NCBI GenBank assembly: GCA_003116995.1 | Contig: BDSL01000087.1 | Coordinates: forward strand, 206,001-270,000 | Reading direction: 5' to 3' | Length of the DNA: 64,000 nt | Source: Yamagishiella unicocca | Taxonomy: Eukaryota > Chlorophyta > Chlorophyceae > Chlamydomonadales > Volvocaceae | Part shown: piece after piece, positions 9,780 through 21,929 of the stretch | Layout: every line of letters begins with the position of its first letter | How positions within the stretch are numbered: the stretch's first letter is position 1 | The notes under the pieces: model-generated | What the model saw: the letters and a program-made list of their open reading frames with translations, nothing else | Told to the model about the DNA's origin: nothing | The model's database searches: none | Made by a program: the position numbers and the translations under genes

Positions 9780-12700
9780 TTAGGCGCACTGCTCAAAGGC
9801 CAGGCGACGCTTGACCGGCGGACCGCACGTCCAGCGCCCGCCGTCCGCACCCGGGTCGCCGCCTGCCGGCTGGCTCCACTCCTCCAGCATCGCAACCAGC
9901 TCGGACACCTCCGAGGGCTGCTTCTGGACGCCCGCTCCGCCACCCGGCCCCGACACCGCGCTGGAACCAGGCCTCCCTGACCAGGTGTCCTTGGGGAATG
10001 ACGTAGGCGCGGGAGCCGGGCGCTTGGACCTGGGCGCCTGGGGCAGCGCTGGTCGCACCGACGCGGCCGCTCCCAGTAGCAGCTGCTGTTGCAGCTGCTC
10101 CCGCTCGCTCATCAACGCCGTGCGTAGAACTGGGTGGATGGCAACGGGACTCTCCCCCTGCACCAATGCAACTTGGGAGAAGCTGTCAGGCCGTTCATGG
10201 CAACTGTTGGCCTGATGCTGCAGTTGATGCGACTGATGCCGGCCCGTGATGGTGAAGGCGGAGTCATGCGCAGCCGTGGACGCGTCAGCCGGGCGCGTTT
10301 GCCGGAAGAAACCGGTCGGCCAATCCTCTCGGCACAGGTCTGCAGCGGCAGGCGCGGCGGGGCAGCAGGGCGTGCATTCAGGCAGGCGTGTACTGATACA
10401 AGGTGTGTGCAGGCGCAGGGCACTTCCTACCGACACAGAAATAAAAACACCCATAGGGCCGCCTGAAGTCCTGAGCGAGAAGCCCCTTACGGCTGTCGCC
10501 TTCCGTGGAGCGACGTCCTAACGATGCAGCTCTACGCAGTACCGCAGCGCAACCAACGCAGTATTGTCACCCTTCGTCCGTGCCCTCCGGAGCCACCGCC
10601 GGTTTGCTTTTGTAGAGGCCACAAACCAGTCCATCGCCCGCTCGACCCCCACCAAACGCCACCCACCCGCATACAGTGCGGCAATGTCTGCATCGGCTTC
10701 AACAGCGGGCCCTTGGCTGCGCGGGGTGGGTGCTGCCGGCTGGTGCTTGGGGGCAGCGGCCTGCAACGAGCTGAAGCCGCTCATGGAGCTGCTGCGAGTC
10801 GCGGCCCGGTGGAGGGGCAGGGGGAGAGGCAGCGACAAGGTGCTACTGGCCCCACCCGACTTCCAGGCGTCGCTCTGGAAGTTGACCTGGGAACCAGGCA
10901 ACCCGGGACCTCCGGACTGGAGCCAGCTCGACTCAAGCTTGCCTGGAAGGGCGGAAAGGAAATGCGCGGCAGCGAAGACGGGTTTATGACGACGGCGTAA
11001 ATAAGCATTCAAGGATTTGTCGCTGGAAGAGGGGCAGAAGAGCGACCGCCCTTCTGTTTCTCTGGTTCTCGGGCACACATCTTCAGACACAGCTGGTGCA
11101 AGGTGTAGCTACGCATAAACACGGGGGTTCAAAGCGGCAGGTAGCTGGCCAGTCACGTACCTGTCGATCGCGCGCCGTGTAACAGCAGGTAACTGGAGGA
11201 CAGCGAGCAGGTGGCAGTAGTGGCGGCCGTGGCGCTGCCTGTGTCTCCGGGAGTGCTCCGACAAACGCTGCCATCGCGGTCCATGGCCGTACTGTTCATG
11301 CCGTCAGCGTCCCCTCCTGCGCCACCCCCGCTGGAGTCACCGCCAACGCTGCTGTTGCTGCTGCCGGTGTCGGAGGTAACGGAGAGGTTGCCGAAGGAAC
11401 CAATGCGGCCTGTCAGCCCGCTACCTGCAGCAGCGAGAGCGGTCATCCCTGCGACCTGATGAGCGGGCACGAGTGGCGCCCGGAGACCCCGACTGGCGTG
11501 CTTCTGCTGCTGGCTGCTGATGACGTCATAAACCTCCGCAGCCGTAATGTGCCTTGGAGGTGTCATCTGCTGAGCAGCTGATAGCGCCACGAGATGCCCG
11601 GCTCCGAAACCGGGTTGCGACTCGCGTCCGCGCGGCCAGCCTGGCGACGCTGCCTCCAGCCTCCACGCCTCCTCGCCGGCAGCTGCGGAGGCCGGCGAGG
11701 CTCCTCCGGCGAAAACTGAGCGGTCGTCGCTGGCAGGGTCGCATTGCCCATGGTACGGCGGGCTGTCCTGACGAGACACGCGGGGTGAGGCGGGGGCTGT
11801 TGGTGACGACGAGTAGAGACTGCCGTACGGCGGGAGAGAGACCGCAGCATCCAGGCTGGCGGCATGCTGCAGCTGGCCGTACAGCTGCTGGTGAGGCGCT
11901 GGGAGGTGCTGGTGCAGGGCCAGGATGTTGACGAAGGGCGAGGCGTCGGTCTTGGTGGGGTACGTCAGGGACTCGGGGCTGGATCGTACAGCTTCCTCTG
12001 TGGCTGGCGGGTTGCGAGCGAAGTGCAGGACGGCCAGGGGCAGCCAGATGTGGGACTGGCTGCGCTTGGGCTCATCGTGGTACCTGCGATGAGGAGGGCA
12101 GGGCGTGGAACAAGGTGATCTCCTGGGCGCTCCCACTCCGTGTCGGTGGGAAGGTGTTGGAGGCAGGCGCAGATGGTGGGCGCGGTGGAGCTAGTGGGGT
12201 GGGTGAGTCCGAAGAACGTGTACGGACTAGTGTTGGGATTTGGCATGGTAGCACGTCGTAAAGAGCATCGGCCCCCCTGATATGTCCGCCTTCGACATAT
12301 GATCGCGGGTGACGCACTTGAGTTCGAAACGGCAAGTCACCGGGTCGTAACCGCGGATCGTTGCAGCCCTCCAAGCTCCGAAGCCCTGATATGCTGTCGG
12401 CGGAGGCGCCGTAACGTTGCGGGTCGTGGACTCGACCACGGCGTCCCGCGACATTTTGCCGTTCCAGTGGAAGACATTGATCTGGCGCCGACTCAAGCAA
12501 TCACCTCCAAGATGCAGGCTAGCGATCCGTAGCCACACAGCGAGAGACACCTGCACGACGTAAGGACGAAGAAACTCCTCCGTTAGGATATATAGGGTTT
12601 GGAAAGGTACATATAACTGCGGCCGGCCGATGTACCAACATGCAAAACCGTATGAGCATATCTACAAATGACAGCGGCAGCTCTTACAATGGACGGACAT

Positions 12701-13164
12701 CTTGTAAACAAGAGGGGGAGGCGGGCGCGGGCGAAGGGCTTACTTTTAACGGCTACATTTTTTACGAGATCAGTTGCAGGGTCCACGCTTTGTAACAAGC
12801 TATTTCATATTAAGCGAGTCGAAAGCGACGTGTCCGACGAAGGGCTGCCGTTGTTCCGTGGCAGGGTTCCCGACCGGAAAGCGCTCACCTTGCCACTAAC
12901 ACCGGGCTGGACAATGTGCACCTCCTCCATACTGGCTTCTTTGAGGCCAACGTGAAGCGCCCAGTCGCCAAGGCTAAGCACGCGGCCCCCAGTACGGAAG
13001 GGTGCCAAGGGGCGCTTCTCGCAGTTTGCGCAGGCACACGCAACAAAGGCGGATGTGAAAGTGGCGCCATGACCCGATATGAGATGAGCCGCTGCGTCAT
13101 TGCAGTGGAATTCGATTTGTGGCAAGTGTTGCCCCCAAGGAAACGGGAGCGTCAGGTGTTGCAT
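9780..13164 (-). CDS. Large probable nuclear protein with a TDBD/SAND-like Cys-His module
   Basis: Five exons (13164-12889, 12550-12255, 12083-11161, 11092-10571, 10339-9780) join in phase to 858 residues. All splice sites are GT/AG with acceptors such as CATCGCAG; the donor of exon 2 (GTGCTA) is the weakest. Near residues 40-100 is a module with C-x-C-x2-C, then SLGDWALHVGL and a hydrophobic EVHIVQPG, followed across the intron by SLAVW. The spacing C-C-C, aromatic-x2-H-x-G, then S-L resembles the plant TDBD (Tify-binding) module, and more distantly SAND domains. A basic block (PKRSQSH) follows near 192. The rest is Ser/Gly/Pro-rich and probably disordered, with a leucine-bearing helix (SELVAMLEEW) near the end and a basic tail PPVKRRLAFEQ. 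A chromatin or transcription role is inference. Exon 1 could start at 13200 instead. Confidence 0.62.
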
Positions 13165-16100
13165 GGCATACGCCGTAATAATAACAGTGATGTAATGCAA
13201 TGTTGTCTATTGCAGGAAGTTAACAGCCGATTGAGTATGATTCATGGAGCTATGTTCTTGTTTATAGGGACGATTGGCGTACATTTTTTCGTGCATGTAC
13301 GTTGCAGCAGCCGTAGGGTACGTCTGTTCCATCGGTAAGGATCAGCAAATTATGCGAGATTCCTTAGGACAGTACAGTATTTTGAAAGCGGCAGCTATAT
13401 ATATTCTGCATCTCCAGGGCGAATCGCTGTCTAGTATCTTCAGTTTGGCGACTCGGCTTTGAGCATGCAAAGATTTCACCCTAAGAAAATGATAATCAAA
13501 AATAAGGCTCCATTTCTTACTCACGGAATGTATAAGCCGTTGAGCAGCTTGATAACCCAAGAAGCTTACTCACGACAACGGTCGAAATGATGATGAGCTC
13601 CAATGACCAACGGCTGCTGTTATCTCTGTACTTTTTTTAGCCGAAACGCCGACACTAACGTCCTTCCGCGTCTAATATTTTCAAGCCGTAAGGCACCGTA
13701 TACTATATTCGAGGTTCCTCGCTGCTGACTGAAAACCCTACGACCTCCACGGCATGATTCTGCGGTCGGCGTTGCTCAGCCAACTGACAACTTGTAATTG
13801 TCGTATCATTGTCTCTGTCAAGAACCATTTTGGCCGCTTGTTAGCGATAGCGCCGGCCTCCTAGCGCCTCATCGCCGATCGCGGAGGCACCCTGCGGCAC
13901 TCGGAGGCGGAGGGCTCGAGGCGGGAGGGGCGCGCTGAGGCCCGCGTTCATTCCAGCTGTTCTTGCGCCTTACAACGGACACAGGAAAGCCAGCGAACCT
14001 CATATTATCTATGATTGCCTTTTTATGGTTGCCTTTTGACGAAGGCTTGACAGGGCTTGACCCTGCTGGACGAGCGGTGCCGCGCATTGAAAGGGCTTTG
14101 AGGCAACAAAGGCAGCAGGCATGGGGGATTCTCGAAATGGGCTTTGCTGCCCCGTCGACCAGCGTCGCCTCAGGCGCGTGCACCAGGTTGGGGTTATGCT
14201 GCCCGCGTCCCTGGAACATTCCGAGCCGTCTCGTGTACCGATGCTAGCTGTAAGAGACGCGCCGCGGTTAGCCTTCGAAATCCAGCTTGCCTGTCGTGTC
14301 ACGCTGCTGAACGTAAAGGTCTTCTCGTTTCATCGACTGCCCCGGCTTCAACTTGCAATGAGCCAGAAGGCTCTTGCAACCCCCCCAAAACAATGAAACT
14401 AAATCTCGACAGAGACAGCACCCTGAAGCAGGGCTGGCGAAACTCTTATGCCCACGGTCCACGCCGCCGCGATCGCCTCAGACAACACGCACGACGGCAC
14501 GAGCCTGCCAGTGAGAGACGATTTACCCGAAAGAGGTACGTAGCTTTACTGGCGTGAGCCCAATGGCCGTAAGAGCTGGAGCCGCCGGCCGGCTCCTGAC
14601 GGCTGGGATTCGGGGCCGTACGGCTGGCCAGCAGACGGCGACAAGGGGAACACGGGCCTGACTAGTTACTAGGGTATGGGTGTTACCGCGACGGCGTGAT
14701 AGGGTAAGGATTACCGCGACGGCTTGATCATATTTGGGATTTAGGGACTTCGGGGCATTGGTGCGGGCCATCCGGCGAGATGGCAACTAATTGGACACAT
14801 GGGTTCGGCGCTGGAGGTGAGCTGAATGGCCAGGGATGATCAGCAGGTTTGACCGCTCCGGATGGAGGGGGGGACTCGGAAAGCACGGCCTGCGCCTGAC
14901 GGCCTGGTGGCTTCGAGCTCTTCGTGCCCCAGGGGACGTTTTCGCGCGTCCCGGCATGCCCGGCAGGGTCCCGCCGGACGGGCACTCCCATGCAAAGTTG
15001 GCAAGCACTGGTTACGGCGCGCGAAAAAGAAATATTGTGCGTACTACCTTTTTTCGCGCCGCAACGTACCCAGCGCCACGCGGCCGCGCGCATTTTGCAC
15101 TGCGGCCGCTGTGAAAAATTGTTCGTTTACCAAACATACGTGGCGCTTCTGCAAAAATCCTTGTTATGTAAGTTTTATAACTTGTCACATGGAGCTAACC
15201 GGAGGTATGAAAAAGGGTTTGGCTGTCGTCCAACGCCGGAAGTCGCATCCAATACGAGGGCACCCTGGCCACTCATTGCTTCTTTGCATATTGGTTGTAC
15301 ATTGGCTACTAGGAAGCTAGGGTTTTTTTAGCTTCTAAATGATTGCAACCAGAAATCCCGATCGGGTCGCTGGGTCGCTGGGTGTTCCGATGATAGGTGT
15401 GCTAGGTCCACGCCAAGGAGTTCAACGACCCAAAGACAGGGCCTGGGGGCCGTCAATGGTATTTCTTACGTGCGTAGCCCATGACCCTAGCCGCCGCGCC
15501 TAGGCTTCCCGTTTCGCACGCGTCGAACCTGGTGTCGTTATGCGTTTCTTTACCTGGTTATCACTTGGAGGAGCACTGCCGCCAAGCCTCCCTTTCCTTA
15601 CTTCTTAAGGTCGCTTCAGTTGCGCTGTGACGAGCCAGTTATATCGCGCAGGCGCAGTCTCCTCGCGGCCTGCTGACCTTGACCCCTGTGCCTATTGCCG
15701 CAAACAGGTGACACCGATAGACGCGGCAGGCTCCCACGGTCAGGCAAGACGACATATTTCAGCGACCGCGCGCAACAACTCCACCACACTATCGTACACC
15801 ACCAGTCGAGTGCCAAACTAGGCAGGGCCAAGGCGCCAAGCGCTCGGATGCGTCTCTTGAGGTGCTCCGTGCCATCCGTTCTCAAACCCCCAACCTCCGT
15901 CCCCAAAGGTGGCAACCATGCATGCGCCTCGCTGGCCGCCAAGACCACGACGGCGGCCTAGATTATTTGACGGCGCAGAGTGTGTTTGCGATGTGGGGGA
16001 AAGAAAGGGGCATTGCAGCCTCCAGGTGGAGTGAGAATTCGTGGGGGTCCCTTCGCAAAGGGTTGATGACACCACAAGCTTCCCGGCAAGGCTTTTCGAG

Positions 16101-16341
16101 TGACTGGAAAAAGCATAACATATCGGAATGTCACAAATGGGTTTCCTGACCCCTACAGTTGGACAATGCCCATCGCGCCGTACCCAAGGAAAACAGTAAA
16201 AGTCATAGAAAGGAGTGCATACATTTCCGGCCGGCAAAACATATTTTTGACGCGTGGATAGGATTAGTTAAATTTTCGCATTCACTGTGCAAAATTGGGC
16301 CAATTGTCCTACACGGCGGCCGCGCGAGGTGTCTCCGCGCT
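13165..16341. other. Intergenic, no supported gene
   Basis: About 3.2 kb without a convincing exon on either strand. A short duplicated ACCGCGACGGC segment lies at about 14688-14725. Opposed open frames at 13869-14247 and 14862-15331 lack any recognisable motif and have poor codon character. The 5' region of the dihydrouridine synthase gene occupies the right edge. Confidence 0.45.
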
Positions 16342-19300
16342 ATGCCGACGCCGGCCCCACTGTATTCAAAGGCACAACCTCGCCTTCATAGCTCTTATTG
16401 CACACTCTTCTTTGCGCGCCAAGCTGCCTTCGGCCCCACATACGCGTACACCCTTCCAAGCGCTGCAGCGCGCAACTTGCTGTTGAATCGCCGTGCAAGC
16501 TATATGGCCGAAGTTGGTGCAGGGACTACGCAGAGCGGAGGACATGGGTCGGCCGAGCAATTGGTCCCTCAATCGGACGGCGATGTGGCGACGACGTCCC
16601 TAGCGGCAGCAGGGCACGTCCTCTGCGGGTCGACCGCTGAGAATCCCGCTTCGAGCAGGCCTCTTCTCAGCGTCGCACCCATGTAAGGCTAGGGGTTTGA
16701 TGTACGTGCTCCAGTTGGTAGAGATAGACCGCTCTCGGCCCCCAGTTGGTGCTGCTTCGTCCGACCCACATCGCTGGCTTCCATGGACCCACGCCCCCTC
16801 ATGCCGTGCTTGTACCCTCTCAGGATGGACTGGACTGACGTACATTTCCGGCAGCTTGCCCGCTTGCTGTCGCTCCGCACATGGCTGTGGACCGAGATGG
16901 TGGTGGACGAGACCATCCTACACACCCAGGTAGCGGCCGCAGCAGCACATGCGCAGGGAGTCGTGGGGAATCAAAATGAATGAAGGCAGCTGAGAGCTGA
17001 CAGGCTGAGGCTGCGTGCTGGTGGGCGAGGCAACTGGCTCCGGTCGGTGCCACACCCTGCCAGCGCCGGCTCCTGGTCTCATAACAAGCACCATCTCTGG
17101 CCTCCCCCTTCCTTGCTGTCTCTCCCCGTACCCGTTGTTCCTGAGAGCCTGTTCGTCCCTTTTCTCTCGTCCATGTCCTCGAGCCTCACCTGGCCAGCAC
17201 ACCGCCCTGCCTCCCTACCGCCGCCTCAGAATCTGGACAAGTATTTGTGGTTCCCGCCCGAACAGCGGCCGCTGGTGCTGCAGCTGGGCGGCTCCGACCC
17301 CGTCACCCTCGCGGCGGCAGCTGCCAAGGCCGCCCAGTACGGCTACGATGAAATCAACCTCAACTGCGGCTGCCCCAGGTGCGGCCAGAGCGGGCCAGAG
17401 CATCTACGAGGGGGAGCGGGGTGGGAGCGCTGGTGGTAGTCGTCGCCAGACGTCCCCCCATGCATGTGCCCATCGGTGCACCGGCGTGTCTGGCACAAGG
17501 GACACGGAGTCTGGGGTCGCATTGCGTCGCATGTCCTCTCCGTGCCGTTGCACCCCACTCTAGAGCTCTGGCCTCCTGGAGCGCTGGAGCCCCTCAGCCG
17601 CCCCTCCCGGCCCCTGCCTCCCGGCAAGACGGGCCCCCTCTGCCCCTACTTTCACTGCTGCCACCCGGCACCAGCCTCTCCCATCCAGATCGGCATACAC
17701 GGGTTTTCCTTGCAACCTCCTGGCGTGCTTGTGATGTGACGTGCCCTGCTGCTCACCCACCCACTGCGACCCCGCAGCGACCGGGTCGCTGGTGCGGGCT
17801 GCTTCGGAGCTGCGCTGATGATGCAGCCCCAGCTGGTGGCGGAGTGCATGGCAGCGATGGGGGTGGCGGTGGCGACTGCGGGGCCGGGCGGGGGGCCGCT
17901 GCAGCTGACAGTCAAGTGCAGGCTGGGGGTGGACGAGGCGGACAGCTACGTGCAGCTGCACGAGTTCGTACGTGTGGTTTCGGAGGGGTCACCCGTGAGG
18001 CACTTTGTCATACACTCGCGCAAGGCGTTTCTCAACGTGAGTCGGCTGATGTGGGTCGGGGGGGCTGGGAGGTCGATGTGGGTCGGGGGGGCGGGAGGGG
18101 CTGGGAGGCTGATGTGGGTCGGGGGAGGGGGGCTGATGGGCTGGGAGGCTGATGTGGGTGGGGGGGGCTGAGGGGCTGGGAGGCTGATGTGGGTCGGGGG
18201 GGCTGACGGGCTGGGAGGTTGATGTGGGTCGGGGGGGCTGAGGGGCTGGGAGGTTGATGTGGGTCGGGGGGGCTGAGGGGCTGGGAGGTTGATGTGGGTC
18301 AGGGGGGGCTGATGGGCTGGGAGGCTGATGTGGGTCCGGGGGGCTGAGGGGCCGGGAGGCTGATGTTGGTTAGGGGAGGGGGGCTGAGGGGCTGGGAGGC
18401 TGATGTGGGTCGGGGGGGCTGAGGGGCCGGGAGGCTGCTATGGGTCAAGGGAGGGGGGCTGAGGGGCTGGGAGGCTGATGTGGGTCGGGAAGGCTGAGGG
18501 GCCGGGAGGCTGATGTGGGTCAGGGGAGGGGGGCTGAGGGGCTGGGAGGCTGATGTGGGTCGGGGGGGCTGAGGGGCCGGGAGGCTGCTATGGGTCAAGG
18601 GAGGGGGGCTGAGGGGCTGGGAGGCTGATGTGGGTCGGGAAGGCTGAGGGGCCGGGAGGCTGATGTGGGTCAGGGGAGGGGGGCTGAGGGGCTGGGAGGC
18701 TGATGTGGGTCGGGGGAGCTGAGGGGCTGGGAAACTGATGTGGGTCGGGGGAAGGGGGCGGAGGGGCTGCAAGGCTGATGTGGGTCGGAGGGGCTGAGGG
18801 GCTGGGAGGCTTATGTGGGTCGGCGGAAGGGGGCTGAGGGGTTGGGAGGCTGATGTGGGTCGGGGGAGCTGAGGGGCTGGGAGACTGATGTGGGTCGGGG
18901 GAGCTGAGGGGCTGGGAGACTGATGTGGGTCGGGGGAGGGGGCTGAGGGGGCTGGGAGGCTGATGTGGGTCGGGGGAGCTGAGGGGCTGGGAGGCTGATG
19001 TGGGTCGGGGGAAGGGGGCTGAGGGGCTGGGAGGCTGATGTGGGTCGGGGGAGCTGAGGGGCTGGGAAACTGATGTGGGTCGGGGGAAGGGGGCGGAGGG
19101 GCTGGGAGGCTGATGTGGGTCGGAGGGGCTGAGGGGCTGGGAGGCTGATGTGGGTCGGGGGAAGGGGGCTGAGGGGTTGGGAGGCTGATGTGGGTCGGAG
19201 GGGCTGAGGGGCTGGGAGGCTGATGTGGGTCGGGGGAAGGGGGCTGAGGGGTTGGGAGGCTGATGTGGGTCGGGGGAGCTGAGGGGCTGGGAGACTGATG

Positions 19301-21929
19301 TGGGTCGGGGGAGGGGGGCTGAGGGGGCTGGGAGGCTGATGTGGGTCGGGGGAGCTGAGGGGCTGGGAGGCTGATGTGGGTCGGGGGAAGGGGGCTGAGG
19401 GGCTGGGAGGCTGATGTGGGTCGGGGGGGCTGAGGGGCCGGGAGGCTGATGTGGGTCAGGGGAGGGGGGCTGAGGGGGCTGGGAGGCTGATGTGGGTCGG
19501 GGGAGCTGAGGGGCTGGGAGGCTGATGTGGGTCGGGGGAAGGGGGCTGAGGGGCTGGGAGGCTGATGTGGGTCGGGGGGGCTGAGGGGCCGGGAGGCTGA
19601 TGTGGGTCAGGGGGGGGGGCCTGAGGGGCTGGGAAGCTGACGAAGGTCGGGGGGGCTGAGGCGATGGGAGGCTGAGGCGATGGGAGGCTGAGGCGCTGGG
19701 GAGCTGAGGCGAGGATAATGGGGTGGGCGCCTGTCAGGCGGCGTGGAGCTAGGCAAGGGGGGGACAGCGTGCGTGCCGCAGCCATGTCCTAAGAACTTGG
19801 CGCTGAGCGTTTGGTACGGAGTCAGGAGGACGATTGAGTGGTGGCAGGTGAAGGATACGGTAAAGCTATGCTTGGGGCGCAGCGCTCAATTGCCTCTTCC
19901 CGCCTCACCCTCTCCGCCCCACAGGGTCTGTCCCCGCACCAGAACCGCACCGTGCCACCGCTGAGGCACCAGTGGTCGTGGGCTCTCGCGCGGGACTTCC
20001 CGCACCTGCAGGTTGGGAGGGAGCTGGCGGGTCGGACCGCGTGGGGCTGGCTGGGGGGTGAACCTGGCCTACCGCACCACGGGGGCGTCCCCCGAGGGGG
20101 GAGCCAGGGGCCGGTGCCCCCTGATGGGCTATCTTGTCCATGGTATGTCGGCATAAGATGCGGCGGGCAGGTGCCGGGTCCAGGTTGTCCGACTGGAACT
20201 GGAATTCCTGTCAGCAGTGACAGCACGCTCGGCCCTCCTCGCGTCCTCACCTCCTCAAACCCCTCCGGCTCTCTCCCCGCTGGCTGTCCCTCCCCCACAC
20301 CAGTTCTCCCTCAACGGCGGTCTGATCAACTGCCACGACGCCCGGTCGGCGATCCTAGCGTCACACCCTGCCGTGCCGTACACCCGGCCGGCGCTGCCGC
20401 CATCGGACCCCTTCGCCGCCGCCGCTGCCGTTTGCGGAGTGAGCAGCGCCAGCACCACTGCGGCGGCCACGGCGGTGCCAGCTGTTGGGGCCGGCCAAGA
20501 AGCGCCGGACTCAGCGGGGTCGGCGTCCCAGCAGAGCCCGGCAGTGGGGGCTCCTCCCGGGGCGAGCAACGGCGGAGGCATCGAGGGTGTCATGATCGGC
20601 CGCGGGGCCTACAACGACCCTTGGGGCTGCCTTGCTGACGCCGACCGGGCTGTGTACGGCGAGTCGTCCAACGCTGCGCCCTCGCGGCGGTGGGTCATCC
20701 AGCGCTACCGGGAATACGCGGAGCCCATGGTCGGCAGGTGGGTGGGTGGGCTGGCTGGGAGGGGGGCTGGACTGGGAGGGGGTGGCTGGGAGGTGCTCGG
20801 GGGCACACGCCGAGCTTTGCCATGCAGCCAGTCTGGCACCAAAGCGGTCAGTCAGACACACAGCCTTTCCCCGCCAACGTCGTGGACCACCACGTACGCC
20901 TCGTCTTCTCCAGCTCTGCTGCCGCCCCTCACCCCCGTCCCCTCGCTCGCCTGCTCCTCCCCAGGTGGTTCGTCAAGCCCGACGGCCACGCCGATCCCTC
21001 CATCCGCACCCTCATGCGGCCGCTGCTGAACCTCTTCCACGGAGAGCCCGGCTGCAAGCGCTGGAAGAACGTCGTGGACGACGTGCTCAAGGCGGGACCG
21101 GACAGCTTCGGTGAGTGGCGGCTGCGACGCGGCGGCGAGCTGGGTAACCTCCGGGTGCGGCGAACAGCCTACCAGTACCCGATGCATGTGGTACTCGCCC
21201 AAACACCAAAAAGCCGTAGTCAACCGCTGGAGTGACAGCGGCGCCTCTTCCTCCTGTCCGTGCCCCTCCCGGCACCCGCCCGCTTTCCACATCCCCCCAC
21301 GCGACTTGACTCCCTCCTTCCGCTGCCTCTCCCCAGGTGACGTGCTCGACCGTACGCTGCACCTCATCCCCGACCACATCCTGGACAGCCCACCGCGCCA
21401 GCCCGACCTCGCCTCGCTGCCGCCCTTCCAGCTCGACCCCGACCTGCCCACGCCGGCCAGCAGAGCAGGCCAGAACCAGGCGCCGCCGGGCACCAAGGCG
21501 CCGCGGGCAGGTGGAGGCAGCAGCGGCAGCAGCGCCACTGCCGCCGCCGCCGTCACGGACACGGTTGGCGAGCAGTCGAGCCCAAGCAGTGCAGGCAGGG
21601 ATGAGTCCAGGCAGCAGGAGCAGGGCGATGAGGCGGTTGGGGCCCGAGACGAGGACGCTGTGGGGTGCTGTGCAGAGGCGCGGGAAGCCGCGGCGGCAGC
21701 TGCTGCGGAGCTGGATTCGGAGCTGGAGGAGCAGGAGGGTGCCGGGTCGACGTCGCAGGGCGGCGGCAGGGGCGGGGCGGGGCTGGGGGCGACCATTGGG
21801 GCGGCGGTCAGCGACCCAGCGGCTGCGGATCATCGGCAGGCCGCGGTGGTGGCGACGGCTGAGGGCCCGGGGGAAACGGAAGGGGTGAAGCCGCAGCGGC
21901 GGCGGCAACGCGGGTGCGTCGTGTGTTAG
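16342..21929 (+). CDS. tRNA-dihydrouridine synthase, DusA-like
   Basis: Eight exons (16342-16682, 16824-16929, 17230-17378, 17778-18036, 19925-20011, 20304-20737, 20965-21110, 21337-21929) give 704 residues with consistent splice phases. Family motifs appear in order: SVAPMMDWTD built across intron 1, LQLGGSDP, YDEINLNCGCP, the catalytic-Cys loop SDRVAGAGCFGAALM, VKCRLGVDE, FVIHSRKAFLN, GLSPHQNRTVPPLR, LNGGL, and GVMIGRGAYNDPW. Dus enzymes reduce uridine in tRNA D-loops with FMN and NAD(P)H; the DusA subfamily acts at U20/U20a. The N-terminal 110 residues are Ala/Ser/Arg-rich and look like an organelle transit peptide. A roughly 60-residue Ala/Ser/Gly insertion interrupts the FMN-barrel near residue 385. 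The C-terminal 190 residues are low-complexity and end in a basic stretch followed by CVVC, a CaaX-like end. Intron 4 (18037-19924) is filled with a minisatellite. Confidence 0.93.
18043..19715 (+). repeat. G-rich minisatellite filling intron 4 of the Dus gene
   Basis: Roughly 1.67 kb of variant units about 35-45 bp long, each of the type GGGAGGCTGATGTGGGTCGG followed by GGGGGCTGAGGGGCT. The last part (about 19645-19706) changes to a short unit, GAGGCGATGGGAGGCT. Runs of four to nine G recur every 10-20 bases on the transcribed sense strand, so the pre-mRNA has strong potential for G-quadruplexes. The splice donor (GTGAGTCGG, 18037) directly abuts the array, while the acceptor lies about 210 bp beyond it. 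Confidence 0.95.

Noticed and set aside
18299..19785. Pro/Ser-rich minus-strand open frames
   Set aside because: They are translations of the intronic minisatellite within the Dus gene.
20852..21908. Long minus-strand open frames
   Set aside because: Opposite-strand shadows of the last Dus exons, whose sense frame carries the family motifs and splice phase.
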